Part shown: one piece after another, positions 1-7,015 of the stretch | How the letters are laid out: every line of letters begins with the position of its first letter | How positions within the stretch are numbered: position 1 is the stretch's first letter | Assembly (NCBI GenBank): GCA_002423365.1 | Contig: DIVU01000088.1 | Location: 1-8,491, forward strand | DNA length: 8,491 nt | Direction: 5' to 3' | Origin: Desulfuromonadaceae bacterium UBA6124 | Lineage (GTDB): Bacteria; Desulfobacterota; Desulfuromonadia; Desulfuromonadales; Trichloromonadaceae | Notes under the pieces: generated by a model | The model's input: the letters and a program-made list of their open reading frames with translations, nothing else | Database searches by the model: none | What the model was told of the DNA's origin: nothing | Made by a program: the position numbers and the translations under genes

Positions 1-1001
1 CCGACCGGCTCGACCGCCTCGCCCAAGGCCTCGGCCGACTGCCCGAAGCCCTGCGCACGCCGGAGCAAATCGGGGCCTTTCTCGATCGCCAGCCGTCGGA
101 GTTGGCGGCGGTGCTGCGGCCGCTCTTCCGCTTCGCCGCCTCCGGTCCAACCCTGGCGCCGACAACGGCGGCGGCGGGCATGTCCCCGGCAACCGGTGGA
201 GCGCCGCCGGCCGCCAACATCCCGATTCTGCCTCCGGCCGAGATCGTCGCCACCACCCAGGCTTTCGTCGTGGCGCTGCGCGACTACCTGCGCCCCTTCG
301 CGGAGATCACCGACGCCTCAATAGAAAGGATCGCTGAGCAGTTGGCCTTGCTGCCCCACATGCCCCCCGGCCCCTTCGATCAGGCCCTGGCGGCGCTCGG
401 ACAGAAACCGACGGGCAAGGATCTGCTCGGCGCCCTTTTCCATCTGCTGCGCGGCACACCGGAGCGCCTTGCCGAAGGCTCGGCCGAGAGTCTGACCCGG
501 CAACTCACCGAGGCCCTCGGCAAAAGTCTCTACCAGGAACTCGACCGCGTCGAGCAGCGCCAGGAGGAAAGCCTGCGCCACCTGGAGCTCTGGCAACTCT
601 GCCGCTCGCGCCTCGGGGAGAACGATTGCACCTTCGTCCCCCTGCCCCTGCCCTTTCTCGACAACGGCTATCTCGTCGCCCGGCGGCGGGAATCCGCCGA
701 AGAAGAGGGTGCCGAAGGAGGGAGCGAAACCTTTACCCTCTCACTCTACCTCGACCTGCGCAAACTCGGCTCCGTGCAGATCGATCTTCTCTATCAGCAG
801 CAGGAACTGTTCGTGCGCTTTCATTGCCAGGATTCGGGGGTGGCGCAGGCCTTTTCCACCGCCCGGGATGAACTCGGTGACAGCCTCGGCGGCATTCCCC
901 TCGTTACCGTCGCCGTCGGGGTCGGGGCGGAAAGCCCCGATAAGGCCTTGATCCGCGAGATCATCCCCGCCGAGCGCAGCCTGCTCGATGCCCGCGCCTG
1001 A
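1..1001 (+). CDS. FliK-like C-terminal domain protein, 5' end outside the window
   Basis: The reading frame is open from base 3 without a stop, so this is the last 332 residues of a longer protein. The TTG at 102 is an internal leucine codon, not a start. The fragment begins with Leu/Ala/Arg-rich helical sequence, then an Ala/Pro-rich linker (about residues 45-80), then more amphipathic helix. After a Pro/Leu stretch (LPLPFLDNGY, about 214-223) comes a segment from about 243 to 308 with the pattern LYLDLRKLGSVQIDLLY and LFVRFHC. This resembles the C-terminal domain of flagellar hook-length control protein FliK, where a Leu-Gly-x-Val strand pair is typical. FliK sets hook length and switches export specificity. 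No flagellar gene is visible nearby, so it may be a FliK-domain protein with another role. The next gene follows after 18 bases and is probably cotranscribed. Coding status is secure; the FliK relation is moderate. Confidence 0.7.
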   Translation, partial: DRLDRLAQGLGRLPEALRTPEQIGAFLDRQPSELAAVLRPLFRFAASGPTLAPTTAAAGMSPATGGAPPAANIPILPPAEIVATTQAFVVALRDYLRPFAEITDASIERIAEQLALLPHMPPGPFDQALAALGQKPTGKDLLGALFHLLRGTPERLAEGSAESLTRQLTEALGKSLYQELDRVEQRQEESLRHLELWQLCRSRLGENDCTFVPLPLPFLDNGYLVARRRESAEEEGAEGGSETFTLSLYLDLRKLGSVQIDLLYQQQELFVRFHCQDSGVAQAFSTARDELGDSLGGIPLVTVAVGVGAESPDKALIREIIPAERSLLDARA

Positions 1002-1006
1002 TCCCC

Positions 1007-1012
1007 AGGGAG
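1007..1012 (+). promoter_or_regulatory. Ribosome binding site AGGGAG
   Basis: AGGGAG ends 7 bases before the ATG at 1020. It supports that start and lies in the 18-base gap after the upstream stop, consistent with cotranslation from one mRNA. Confidence 0.6.
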
Positions 1013-1019
1013 TTCCCCC

Positions 1020-1541
1020 ATGCGCCACCTCTTTTTCCTCTTCACGACGGTCGTCATCCTCGCCCTGACCGCCCCCGCGCCCGTTACCGGCGACGACGGC
1101 TTTTACTGCCTGGGAGCCGACTATCTGGCCTATCAGCTGCACCAGCCGACGGAAACGAGCCGGCAACAGCTGACCGTGGTACGCCTCGACCCTCTTCTCG
1201 GGGTGGTCGAAACCCGGACCCATGAGATCGAGGCCTTTCCCGTTCTCGGCATCCGCTGCCTGAAGGAGGGCGTCGACCTGCTCGCCTGGGATCGCATTCG
1301 CCGCTTCGACCTGAAGGATGCCGACGCGACGGAACCCTCGCGGGTGGAGCCCGACCCGGAAGACTCCCTGCTTCCGGATTTTTCCGAAGAATCACTCAAC
1401 AGTGCCGGCGGATTGACGCGGGAGGTTCCCCTGAAAATCGCCGAAGGCCGCTTCACCCTGGTGATCGCAAAGGACGGTCCCCGGTTGCGCCATGACCATC
1501 CCGGCGGCAGCCGGACCGAGATCCCCCTGCCCACCCCCTAG
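1020..1541 (+). CDS. Secreted hypothetical protein, 173 aa
   Basis: I do not recognise a family. The N-terminus (MRHLFFLFTTVVILALTAPA) has a hydrophobic core after one Arg and one His. It ends in a small-residue, Pro-rich stretch before an acidic start of the mature chain around residue 24, so it reads as a Sec signal peptide and the protein is probably periplasmic. There are two cysteines, C30 and C80, which could form a disulfide in the periplasm. The middle is beta-rich (QLTVVRLDPLLGVVETRTHEI), followed by an acidic, Ser/Glu-rich linker (about 103-130) and a C-terminal segment ending in PLPTP. No catalytic motif is evident. The start is supported by an AGGGAG site 7 bases upstream. It lies 18 bases after the FliK-like gene, suggesting one transcript. 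Function unknown. Confidence 0.75.
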   Translation: MRHLFFLFTTVVILALTAPAPVTGDDGFYCLGADYLAYQLHQPTETSRQQLTVVRLDPLLGVVETRTHEIEAFPVLGIRCLKEGVDLLAWDRIRRFDLKDADATEPSRVEPDPEDSLLPDFSEESLNSAGGLTREVPLKIAEGRFTLVIAKDGPRLRHDHPGGSRTEIPLPTP

Positions 1542-1574
1542 TCCCATCGGCTTACGGAATTCGGCACTTGTCCA

Positions 1575-1603
1575 TTTACAGCCGGACACCGAGGAGCTAA
1601 AAT
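1575..1603 (+). promoter_or_regulatory. Putative sigma70 promoter upstream of the secreted protein/methyltransferase pair
   Basis: TTTACA at 1575-1580 (5 of 6 to the -35 consensus) and TAAAAT at 1598-1603 (5 of 6 to the -10 consensus) are separated by exactly 17 bases. Transcription would begin near 1610, giving a leader of about 63 bases before the ATG at 1673. It sits in the only sizeable gap on this strand, where a new transcription unit is expected. No experimental support. Confidence 0.5.
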
Positions 1604-1661
1604 GTAGATCGTTGAATTTGAATGCTATGACATGGAGAGAACACAACTCTTACCATCCCAG

Positions 1662-1667
1662 AGGAGG
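1662..1667 (+). promoter_or_regulatory. Ribosome binding site AGGAGG
   Basis: A perfect AGGAGG ends 5 bases before the ATG at 1673 and fixes the start of the following gene. Confidence 0.75.
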
Positions 1668-1672
1668 GAACC

Positions 1673-2251
1673 ATGAAAGTATTGCCGTCGCTGTTGCTGT
1701 ATCTGCTGCTGGGCACCGGACTCGCCCAGGCGGGCATGGATAACGATCCGTTTTCAACCTTCGCCTTTGGCGAAGCACCCCAGGGAGACATGCTCTGCAC
1801 CGCCGGTCCCTGCGCCGCCGGCAAAACCGCCCTGACCCATCGCGCGCCGACCCAGGCGGTGGCCTACTACAAAAAATCCAGTGACCTGACCCACATCGGC
1901 AGGGTGGAGATTTCCGCCCCCGTTTATACCTATTACCAGGAAGAGCTGTTTCAGGTGTTTTTCAAGCTTCTCGGTCCGGCGGAAGAGGGGGAACGACTGG
2001 TCGACGCCTTCCTCGATACCCTGTGGGAACACAGCGCGGCGACCTTGCTCCATGACTATTTCGCCGCCGCCGTCCCCGGCGAGGCTCACCACCGCCGCAT
2101 CTATCTTCTCGATAACGGTTGGCTGGTCAGCGCCAGCCGCACCCAGGAGGACGGTCGCTGGCAACCTCCCCATATCAGCCTCTATGAACCGCGCCGCATG
2201 GACCATGTGCGACTGGCCTTCAACCCCGACTACCGACCCCATGACAATTGA
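1673..2251 (+). CDS. Secreted hypothetical protein, 192 aa
   Basis: No family recognised. Residues 1-20 (MKVLPSLLLYLLLGTGLAQA) form a classic signal peptide with a Leu-rich core and an AQA cleavage site, so the mature protein probably begins GMDNDPF in the periplasm. A short Cys pair (C42 and C47, in LCTAGPC) lies near the mature N-terminus and could form a disulfide. Beyond it are two aromatic-rich stretches (PVYTYYQEELFQVFFKLLG and RRIYLLDNGWLVSASR) that look like a folded alpha/beta core; no catalytic motif is evident. The perfect AGGAGG and upstream promoter support the start. Its last 11 bases overlap the start of the methyltransferase gene, so the two are very likely cotranscribed and translationally coupled, although one product is exported and the other cytoplasmic. 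Confidence 0.8.
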   Translation: MKVLPSLLLYLLLGTGLAQAGMDNDPFSTFAFGEAPQGDMLCTAGPCAAGKTALTHRAPTQAVAYYKKSSDLTHIGRVEISAPVYTYYQEELFQVFFKLLGPAEEGERLVDAFLDTLWEHSAATLLHDYFAAAVPGEAHHRRIYLLDNGWLVSASRTQEDGRWQPPHISLYEPRRMDHVRLAFNPDYRPHDN

Positions 2252-3059
2252 ATCTTACGATTTCTCGCGCTGCAAACTTTGCGGGGCGGCGGCCGCCGCC
2301 CCGCGCTACCGCCTGAAGGCCACCACCATCCAGGTCTGCGCGGCCTGCGACTTCCATTTCATCAGCCAGCTCGATGTCATGCCCGCCGAACGACCGGAGG
2401 CCGAAGTCCGCACCCTTGACGTCGTCGCCTGGAATTTCATCGAAAAACAACTCAAAAAAAATCGCCGCCAGCTGGAGCAGCGATTGGCGCTGGTCGCCCG
2501 CCACACCTCCCTGCAAGAGACGGAATGCCTCGATATCGGCGCCGGGGTCGGGCTCTTCGGCCATTTGCTGCAAGAAGCCGGTGCGATGCCCTCCGGTATC
2601 GAACCGCAGCTGATTTTCCGTCAGTTTGCGGAGGAGAAATACCGCCTGCAACTGCGCGCCGAAACCATCGACCACCCCTTCTGGCAGGAGCGCCACGCCG
2701 GCCGCTTCGCCGTCGTGACCCTCTGGGACACCCTGGAACACCTCAACTTCCCCGTGGAGACCCTCCGCGACGCGATCCGGGTGATGAAACCGGGCGGCCT
2801 GCTTTTTCTCGACACCCCATCGCGGGATTCCTTCTACTACCGCATCAGCGAGTGGTCCTACCGCCTCAGCAACGGCGCCAACCCTCTCTTTCTCAATTCC
2901 CTCTACTCCCCCAAACCCTTTCGCCACAAACAGATTTTCACGGTGCGACAGCTGACGGAGCTGATCGAACGACTCGGGTTGAAGGTCGTCGAACTGAACC
3001 GCTCGGGCCTCTTCGATTCCAGCAACAAAATCGTGTTGGCGGCGAAAAAAGCTGCTTAA
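2241..3059 (+). CDS. Class I SAM-dependent methyltransferase with N-terminal Cys4 motif, 272 aa
   Basis: Residues 11-14 (CKLC) and 33-36 (CAAC) form a Cys4 zinc-binding motif. It is followed by a Lys/Arg-rich helix (about 66-90) and a Rossmann methyltransferase domain. Motif I is LDIGAGVGLFG (about 97-107), with an acidic residue at E121 expected to bind the SAM ribose. The WDTLEH stretch at 162-167 and the VMKPGGLLFLDTPS stretch after it are typical of UbiG-like/Methyltransf_23 enzymes. The protein is predicted cytoplasmic. Relatives with this layout often act on sugars, lipids or quinone-like small molecules, but the substrate cannot be read here. The frame stays open upstream of 2241, but the ATG at 2241 begins just before the zinc motif and overlaps the previous stop by 11 bases. 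It has no clear ribosome binding site, so translational coupling is likely. The stop TAA shares bases with the stop of the opposing gene. Confidence 0.88.
   Translation: MTIESYDFSRCKLCGAAAAAPRYRLKATTIQVCAACDFHFISQLDVMPAERPEAEVRTLDVVAWNFIEKQLKKNRRQLEQRLALVARHTSLQETECLDIGAGVGLFGHLLQEAGAMPSGIEPQLIFRQFAEEKYRLQLRAETIDHPFWQERHAGRFAVVTLWDTLEHLNFPVETLRDAIRVMKPGGLLFLDTPSRDSFYYRISEWSYRLSNGANPLFLNSLYSPKPFRHKQIFTVRQLTELIERLGLKVVELNRSGLFDSSNKIVLAAKKAA
3056..3059. other. TTAA shared by two convergent stop codons
   Basis: The methyltransferase stop TAA occupies 3057-3059 on the plus strand. The c-di-GMP gene stop TAA is the complement of 3056-3058. The genes overlap tail to tail by 4 bases, leaving no intergenic space. 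No stem-loop with a T run is seen at the junction, so any terminator lies inside the opposing coding sequence or termination is Rho-dependent. Confidence 0.85.
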
Positions 3060-6034
3060 CCGGCAACCGTCGCAACGTCCGGGGAAGGGGATGCCTCCCC
3101 GGCCTCGGTGCTGCCCGGCCCGGAGAGGAGATCGTATATCGCCTTGAGTTCAGATCCCGGCACCGGTGGACTGATCAGAAAACCCTGCATCTTTTCACAC
3201 CCCAAGCGCTTCAGAAACAAGCACTGCGTCTCTGTTTCCACTCCTTCGGCAACCGCCGTGACTCCCAGATGCCGCGCCATGGCGATGATGGTTTCGATGA
3301 GTTTTTCATCGCTCTTGTCGCCGGGGACGTCTTTGACGAAAGTACGATCGATCTTGAGGGTGTGAATCGGAAAATTCTTCAACTGGAGCAACGACGAGTA
3401 GCCGGTACCAAAATCGTCGATGGCAATGGTCACCCCCAGTTCCGCGAGCCTTTCGAGAACCCGCTGGGTACGCTCCATATTCAGCATCATTGAGGTTTCG
3501 GTAATTTCAATTTCAAGATTTTTCGCAGGGAGCCCGGAGTACGAAAGTGCCTCCTGAATAGTATCAAGCAGCTTGGGATCGGCAAACTGGCGGGGCGAAA
3601 CGTTAACGGAAAAGCGCAACTTCTCGCAACCGGGTTGCTGGCAAAAATCGGCCGCAAAGCGGCAAGCCGCACGAAGCACGAAGCGCCCCAGGGACAGAAT
3701 CAGGCCGCTTTCCTCGCAGACGGGAATAAAGACTGCCGGCGACACCAGCCCATGGCCGGGGCGCCGCCAGCGTACCAAGGCTTCGGCACCGACGAAGCGC
3801 ATCCCGGCCAGATCCACCTGGGGTTGATAGAAGACCTCGAATTCCTCGGCGGCGACCGCGTTCCGCAAAGCCTCTTCGAGTTCCAGGGCTTCGCTGGATT
3901 GCAGAGCCATTTCGCGGGTAAAGACAAAAAAGGCATTCTTGCCTTGATCCTTGGCCGAATACATGGCGAGGTCGGCATTTTTGATCAGTTCATCCACTGT
4001 TTCGCCATGATCGGGACAGATGGCAAGGCCCAAACTGGCACTGACATGAGTTCGCCGCCCCCTCACCTCCAGATATCCCGACAATCGCCGGTGGATTTTC
4101 TTGGCGATATCCTCAATCACCAGGATATCCGGAGCGTCTTCGAGCAGGATGATGAACTCGTCTCCGGCGATACGACTGATGGTGTCTTCCCGACGTACCG
4201 AATTCTCCAGGGTCTTGGCAACGGCGATCAACAGGTCATCACCAAATTGATGACCCATGGTGTCGTTGATTTTTTTGAAGTTATCCAGATCGAGAAAGAT
4301 GATGCCGATCTTGCGCTGCCGGCGTCGTGCCCTCTCAATGGCCATGGTCAGCCTGTCACCCAGCAGCAGTCGATTGGGCAGTCCGGTCAGGGCGTCGTGA
4401 TACGCGCGGTGGCGAATCAGGGCTTCCTGTTGTTTGAGCTTGCTCAAATCGTGGAAAATAGCGATATGACCGGCCAGTCGCTGGTCTTCGTGGTGATATG
4501 GTGAAACCGACATGTCGGTCGGTATGTCCTGACCGTTGTGATGTGACAACGGCAGTTCACCCACCCATCCCCCATTTCTGAGCAGCGATTCGGACAGCTC
4601 GGAGAAATAGTCGTGTTCCCCGGGAGTCCTGAGAAAAGCAGGGCGGCGGCCAAGGATCTCCGCGGAAGAAAAACCGGTCATTTGAAGGAATTCTGGATTG
4701 GCCATGATAATCCGCCCGTCGCAGTCCGCCACAAGGATCCCTTCACGGGCATTCTGAAAGACCTTGCCCATAAGGAGCAGCTTATCGTTGGCGGTTTGCA
4801 GTTCCCGAGTCCGCTCAGCCACCTTCACTTCCAAGGTGCTGTGCGCTTCCTGCAAGCGAGCTTGGCTGAGAGTCAGATGTTCCACCGTTTTTTCGAGTTC
4901 GACCTTGCTTGCCTCCAAATGCGCGGCCATGGCATTAAAGGAACTCCCCAGTCCGGCGAATTCGTCCCGTCCGGCAATGTTCAGCCGATAATCCAGATCC
5001 CCTTGGGAATAGTGACGGACGGCGACGACCAAGTTCTGTAGACGTCGATGCAGGGTTCGATTCAGCACCGCGGCCAGCAGCATGGCCGACAACAGCCCCG
5101 AGACCGCAAAGACCGCGAAGGTGATTTTCCCGTGCTGGGAATTGTTCTGAAACACCTCTTTCTTCTGCTGAAACTGATTCGTCTGCTCTCTGACCAACGT
5201 CTCGAGGGCCAGTTGAATCGTGTCCCATTGCCCCTCGATCTTGGCGATTTCATCCTGCAGATATGAAAGGTTGGGATCGACCTTCCATATCTGATAGATC
5301 CCCGGAAGATTCAAAATGATCGTTTCGACGCTCCCGCGAAGCCGGGTAAAATTGGCTTGATACTCCTCGGACGCAAGCAGCTCTTCTGAATCCGATGGAT
5401 CGAAATCGGCCCAAAGACCCTGCAAGCTACCAAGCAGCTTGACGATGATCTCGGGTTGATGCACCCCTCCCTGGGTTTTCTCCCGGAACATGTCCTGGCA
5501 GGCCTGAGCCAGCAAATACAAAGTCGTCAAGCCATTGAAAATCGGATCCTTGTCTCCGGCCATTTCCTGAGCCGCGATGATTTGGGAATGGAGCTGATCG
5601 AAATTGGTGCTGATAATTGTGGACCACAGCTCGCTGTCCGAAGAAAAAATCCGCTCCGACTGATCATAAAACCGTGCCGCCGCGCTAAGCTTGCCGAAAC
5701 CAAGAGCCGTGTCTTCAAGTTTTTCTGCCAATGCGGAATTATTCGTGCGGGAAGCCAGCAGCCGACTCATCTGTTGGCCCTCCTCGGCTACTTGGATAAT
5801 GTTCTCGGGAATAACGTAGCTATCGAAAACATCGTAGAGGAAGAGTGTATAAGCTTGACGGGTTAGGCGTTCGATACGGTTAAGAACCTCAAGCTGTTCG
5901 GTGAGATCGCTGGTCAGGGCATCGATGGCGGCCTGATCGTAATTGATCTGCCGGAATGCGAGCAGGGCCATGACGCCCTGGATCAAGACCAGCAGCGTCA
6001 GACCGATATTCTTTATCCATCGATAGGACAGCAT
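3056..6034 (-). CDS. Membrane PAS-GGDEF-EAL cyclic-di-GMP signalling protein, 992 aa
   Basis: Makes and/or degrades c-di-GMP at the inner membrane. Domain order (numbered from the ATG at 6034): TM about 9-29; periplasmic, mostly helical region about 30-303 of unrecognised family; TM about 304-324; HAMP about 326-378; coiled coil to about 420; PAS about 421-530; GGDEF about 538-703; EAL about 714-966; low-complexity tail. The GGDEF signature reads AGDEF (623-627), with metal residue D582 and an RxxD inhibitory site (R614, D617) in the correct place. EAL residues E751, N811, E843, D873, D874, K894, E930 and Q950 match the known catalytic set with matching spacing, so phosphodiesterase activity is expected; cyclase activity is plausible. 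A TTG at 6046 would overlap the upstream stop by 4 bases (TTGA). I prefer the ATG because a weak GAG lies 7 bases before it and nothing precedes the TTG. Cotranscribed with the haem-domain gene. Confidence 0.93.
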   Translation of the reverse strand: MLSYRWIKNIGLTLLVLIQGVMALLAFRQINYDQAAIDALTSDLTEQLEVLNRIERLTRQAYTLFLYDVFDSYVIPENIIQVAEEGQQMSRLLASRTNNSALAEKLEDTALGFGKLSAAARFYDQSERIFSSDSELWSTIISTNFDQLHSQIIAAQEMAGDKDPIFNGLTTLYLLAQACQDMFREKTQGGVHQPEIIVKLLGSLQGLWADFDPSDSEELLASEEYQANFTRLRGSVETIILNLPGIYQIWKVDPNLSYLQDEIAKIEGQWDTIQLALETLVREQTNQFQQKKEVFQNNSQHGKITFAVFAVSGLLSAMLLAAVLNRTLHRRLQNLVVAVRHYSQGDLDYRLNIAGRDEFAGLGSSFNAMAAHLEASKVELEKTVEHLTLSQARLQEAHSTLEVKVAERTRELQTANDKLLLMGKVFQNAREGILVADCDGRIIMANPEFLQMTGFSSAEILGRRPAFLRTPGEHDYFSELSESLLRNGGWVGELPLSHHNGQDIPTDMSVSPYHHEDQRLAGHIAIFHDLSKLKQQEALIRHRAYHDALTGLPNRLLLGDRLTMAIERARRRQRKIGIIFLDLDNFKKINDTMGHQFGDDLLIAVAKTLENSVRREDTISRIAGDEFIILLEDAPDILVIEDIAKKIHRRLSGYLEVRGRRTHVSASLGLAICPDHGETVDELIKNADLAMYSAKDQGKNAFFVFTREMALQSSEALELEEALRNAVAAEEFEVFYQPQVDLAGMRFVGAEALVRWRRPGHGLVSPAVFIPVCEESGLILSLGRFVLRAACRFAADFCQQPGCEKLRFSVNVSPRQFADPKLLDTIQEALSYSGLPAKNLEIEITETSMMLNMERTQRVLERLAELGVTIAIDDFGTGYSSLLQLKNFPIHTLKIDRTFVKDVPGDKSDEKLIETIIAMARHLGVTAVAEGVETETQCLFLKRLGCEKMQGFLISPPVPGSELKAIYDLLSGPGSTEAGEASPSPDVATVAG

Positions 6035-6042
6035 GGACCGGC

Positions 6043-6903
6043 TCAAGGTTTGAATTTCAAGGTCAGAATCTCACCCACATCACCCGTCCCATACAAGGGG
6101 GTATCCGAATCCGGCTCGGGATCGCGCCCGGCGATTTCGTAACGGCTGACGCCGAAGGGATAGGCTCCGGCCAACGCGAACTGAACGTCGTCCAGATTTC
6201 CGGTATCGAGTTTACGGGCAAACTCCACCGTCCACCCGCCATCAGTCCAGAAACCTTTGGCCCGAATATCCGCCCGGCTGCCACTGGGCACCTTGAATTC
6301 GTACTTGTCGACCCTGTCCCCACTATACGCGGCATTGAGAATCGGCTCATAGGCTGGGCGCCCTTCATCGCCCTGGCGAATCAGATAAAAAACGGACCCG
6401 GATTCCGAAATAAGCATTTTGGCTTTTTTATCCCGGGCGACAGTGTAGATCTGTAATTTGTCGTCGGCATAACCGGAGTGATCGGTGCGGTGGGCCTTCC
6501 AAAACCAGATATCGGCCCGGTAGGGCTGGTTTTCTTTCAAGGAAAGTTTCGTTTCATGGGACACCATGCTCCATTTGATGACGAAGCAGTCCTCGCGGGT
6601 TGGACCATCCAGGTAACCTTTTTTCTCAGCATCCCAGACGAGCTGGCGGTGCAGTCGATCTTCCGTAGCGTCGGGAAATTGACTTAGAAAATAAACGGTG
6701 TCACCGGAATAGACCGCCCGCAAAGTGATGTCGATGTCGGCCACCAGATCATGGACGGTCAACGGCAGGGTCTGGCTCCAGGCCGGATCTTCGGCACGGC
6801 CATCGATTGCTGGCGGCACGTCGACCCGGACGGCCAGGAGCGTTTGGCCGGCAAAGACCTCGCTAACAGACAGCAGCAGCAGAAAAAGAAATAAAGCGGG
6901 CAT
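6043..6903 (-). CDS. Exported ethylbenzene dehydrogenase-related (EB_dh-like) haem-binding domain protein, 286 aa
   Basis: Residues 1-18 (MPALFLFLLLLSVSEVFA) form a signal peptide, so the protein is periplasmic. The mature chain shows the pattern of the EB_dh family, the haem-b fold of the gamma subunit of ethylbenzene and DMSO dehydrogenases: AIDGRAEDPAW near the start (32-42), EDCFVIKWSM (104-113), DIWFWKAHR (131-139) with a following ADD, and GFWTDGGWTVEFARKL (217-232) leading to LDDVQFALAGAYPFGVSRYE. In the characterised enzymes haem b is held by Met and Lys. M113 and K136 are the obvious candidates here, by inference. There is no CxxCH, so it is not a c-type cytochrome. No dehydrogenase alpha or beta subunit is nearby, so it probably stands alone as a binding or sensing protein. 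The ATG at 6903 has AAGGAGG 4 bases upstream. An in-frame ATG 24 bases earlier would spoil the signal peptide start. It precedes the c-di-GMP gene in the same unit. Confidence 0.82.
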   Translation of the reverse strand: MPALFLFLLLLSVSEVFAGQTLLAVRVDVPPAIDGRAEDPAWSQTLPLTVHDLVADIDITLRAVYSGDTVYFLSQFPDATEDRLHRQLVWDAEKKGYLDGPTREDCFVIKWSMVSHETKLSLKENQPYRADIWFWKAHRTDHSGYADDKLQIYTVARDKKAKMLISESGSVFYLIRQGDEGRPAYEPILNAAYSGDRVDKYEFKVPSGSRADIRAKGFWTDGGWTVEFARKLDTGNLDDVQFALAGAYPFGVSRYEIAGRDPEPDSDTPLYGTGDVGEILTLKFKP

Positions 6904-7015
6904 AAGACCTCCTTGAAAAAGGGACAAACGTCAAAGAGGACTACAACTTTCGCGCCGAGACTCACCTCCTTAACAAAAAATAACGGCAGAAGGATCGGAC
7001 TTAGACCAAGCCCAT
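6904..7015 (-). promoter_or_regulatory. Leader region between HNH and EB_dh-like genes with two competing Shine-Dalgarno sequences
   Basis: This 112-base stretch carries a second, orphan AAGGAGGTGAG (6971 down to 6961), which matches the anti-Shine-Dalgarno end of 16S rRNA over about 10 bases but has no start codon at a usable distance. Between it and the real site lies CCTCTTT (complement of 6933-6939), which could pair with either AAGGAGG (7 pairs including one G-T wobble). Two mutually exclusive hairpins are therefore possible, only one of which hides the real site. This is a pairing read by eye, not folded. I see no strong promoter here, so the pair may be transcribed from the HNH promoter or from a weak site I cannot identify. 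Confidence 0.3.
6908..6914 (-). promoter_or_regulatory. Ribosome binding site AAGGAGG of the EB_dh-like gene
   Basis: On the minus strand AAGGAGG ends 4 bases before the ATG at 6903. It selects this start over the in-frame ATG at 6927 and gives a proper signal peptide. Confidence 0.75.

Larger units (their letters stand above)
1542..1672 (+). other. Intergenic region separating two plus-strand units
   Basis: This 131-base gap is more AT-rich than the genes on either side. It holds the promoter at 1575-1603 and the leader of the next gene. I see no stem-loop followed by a T run that would terminate the upstream unit. The GGAATTC/GAATTC palindrome near 1556-1562 is too short. Confidence 0.6.

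Noticed and set aside
102..104. TTG as a start codon for the first gene
   Set aside because: The frame is open to the window edge with the same coding character, and no ribosome binding site precedes the TTG. It is an internal Leu codon.
1591..1607. GAGGAG followed by ATG-TAG, a start-stop mini-ORF
   Set aside because: It coincides with the proposed -10 element, so it would lie upstream of the transcript start. The good AGGAGG-ATG is at 1662-1675.
3635..4504. Long plus-strand open frame inside the c-di-GMP gene
   Set aside because: It is antisense to the intact GGDEF and EAL motifs and its translation shows no family features.
6043..6903. EB_dh-like protein as a c-type cytochrome or as a subunit of a complete dehydrogenase
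   Set aside because: There is no CxxCH motif, and no molybdopterin or iron-sulfur subunit gene lies next to it in the window.
6963..6973. Plus-strand CACCTCCTTAA resembling the 3' end of 16S rRNA
   Set aside because: No other 16S sequence surrounds it. It is simply the complement of a strong Shine-Dalgarno sequence.
6980..7003. Possible sigma28-like site on the minus strand (TAAG ... GCCGTTAT)
   Set aside because: The spacer is 12 bases where about 15 is needed, and both halves are imperfect.
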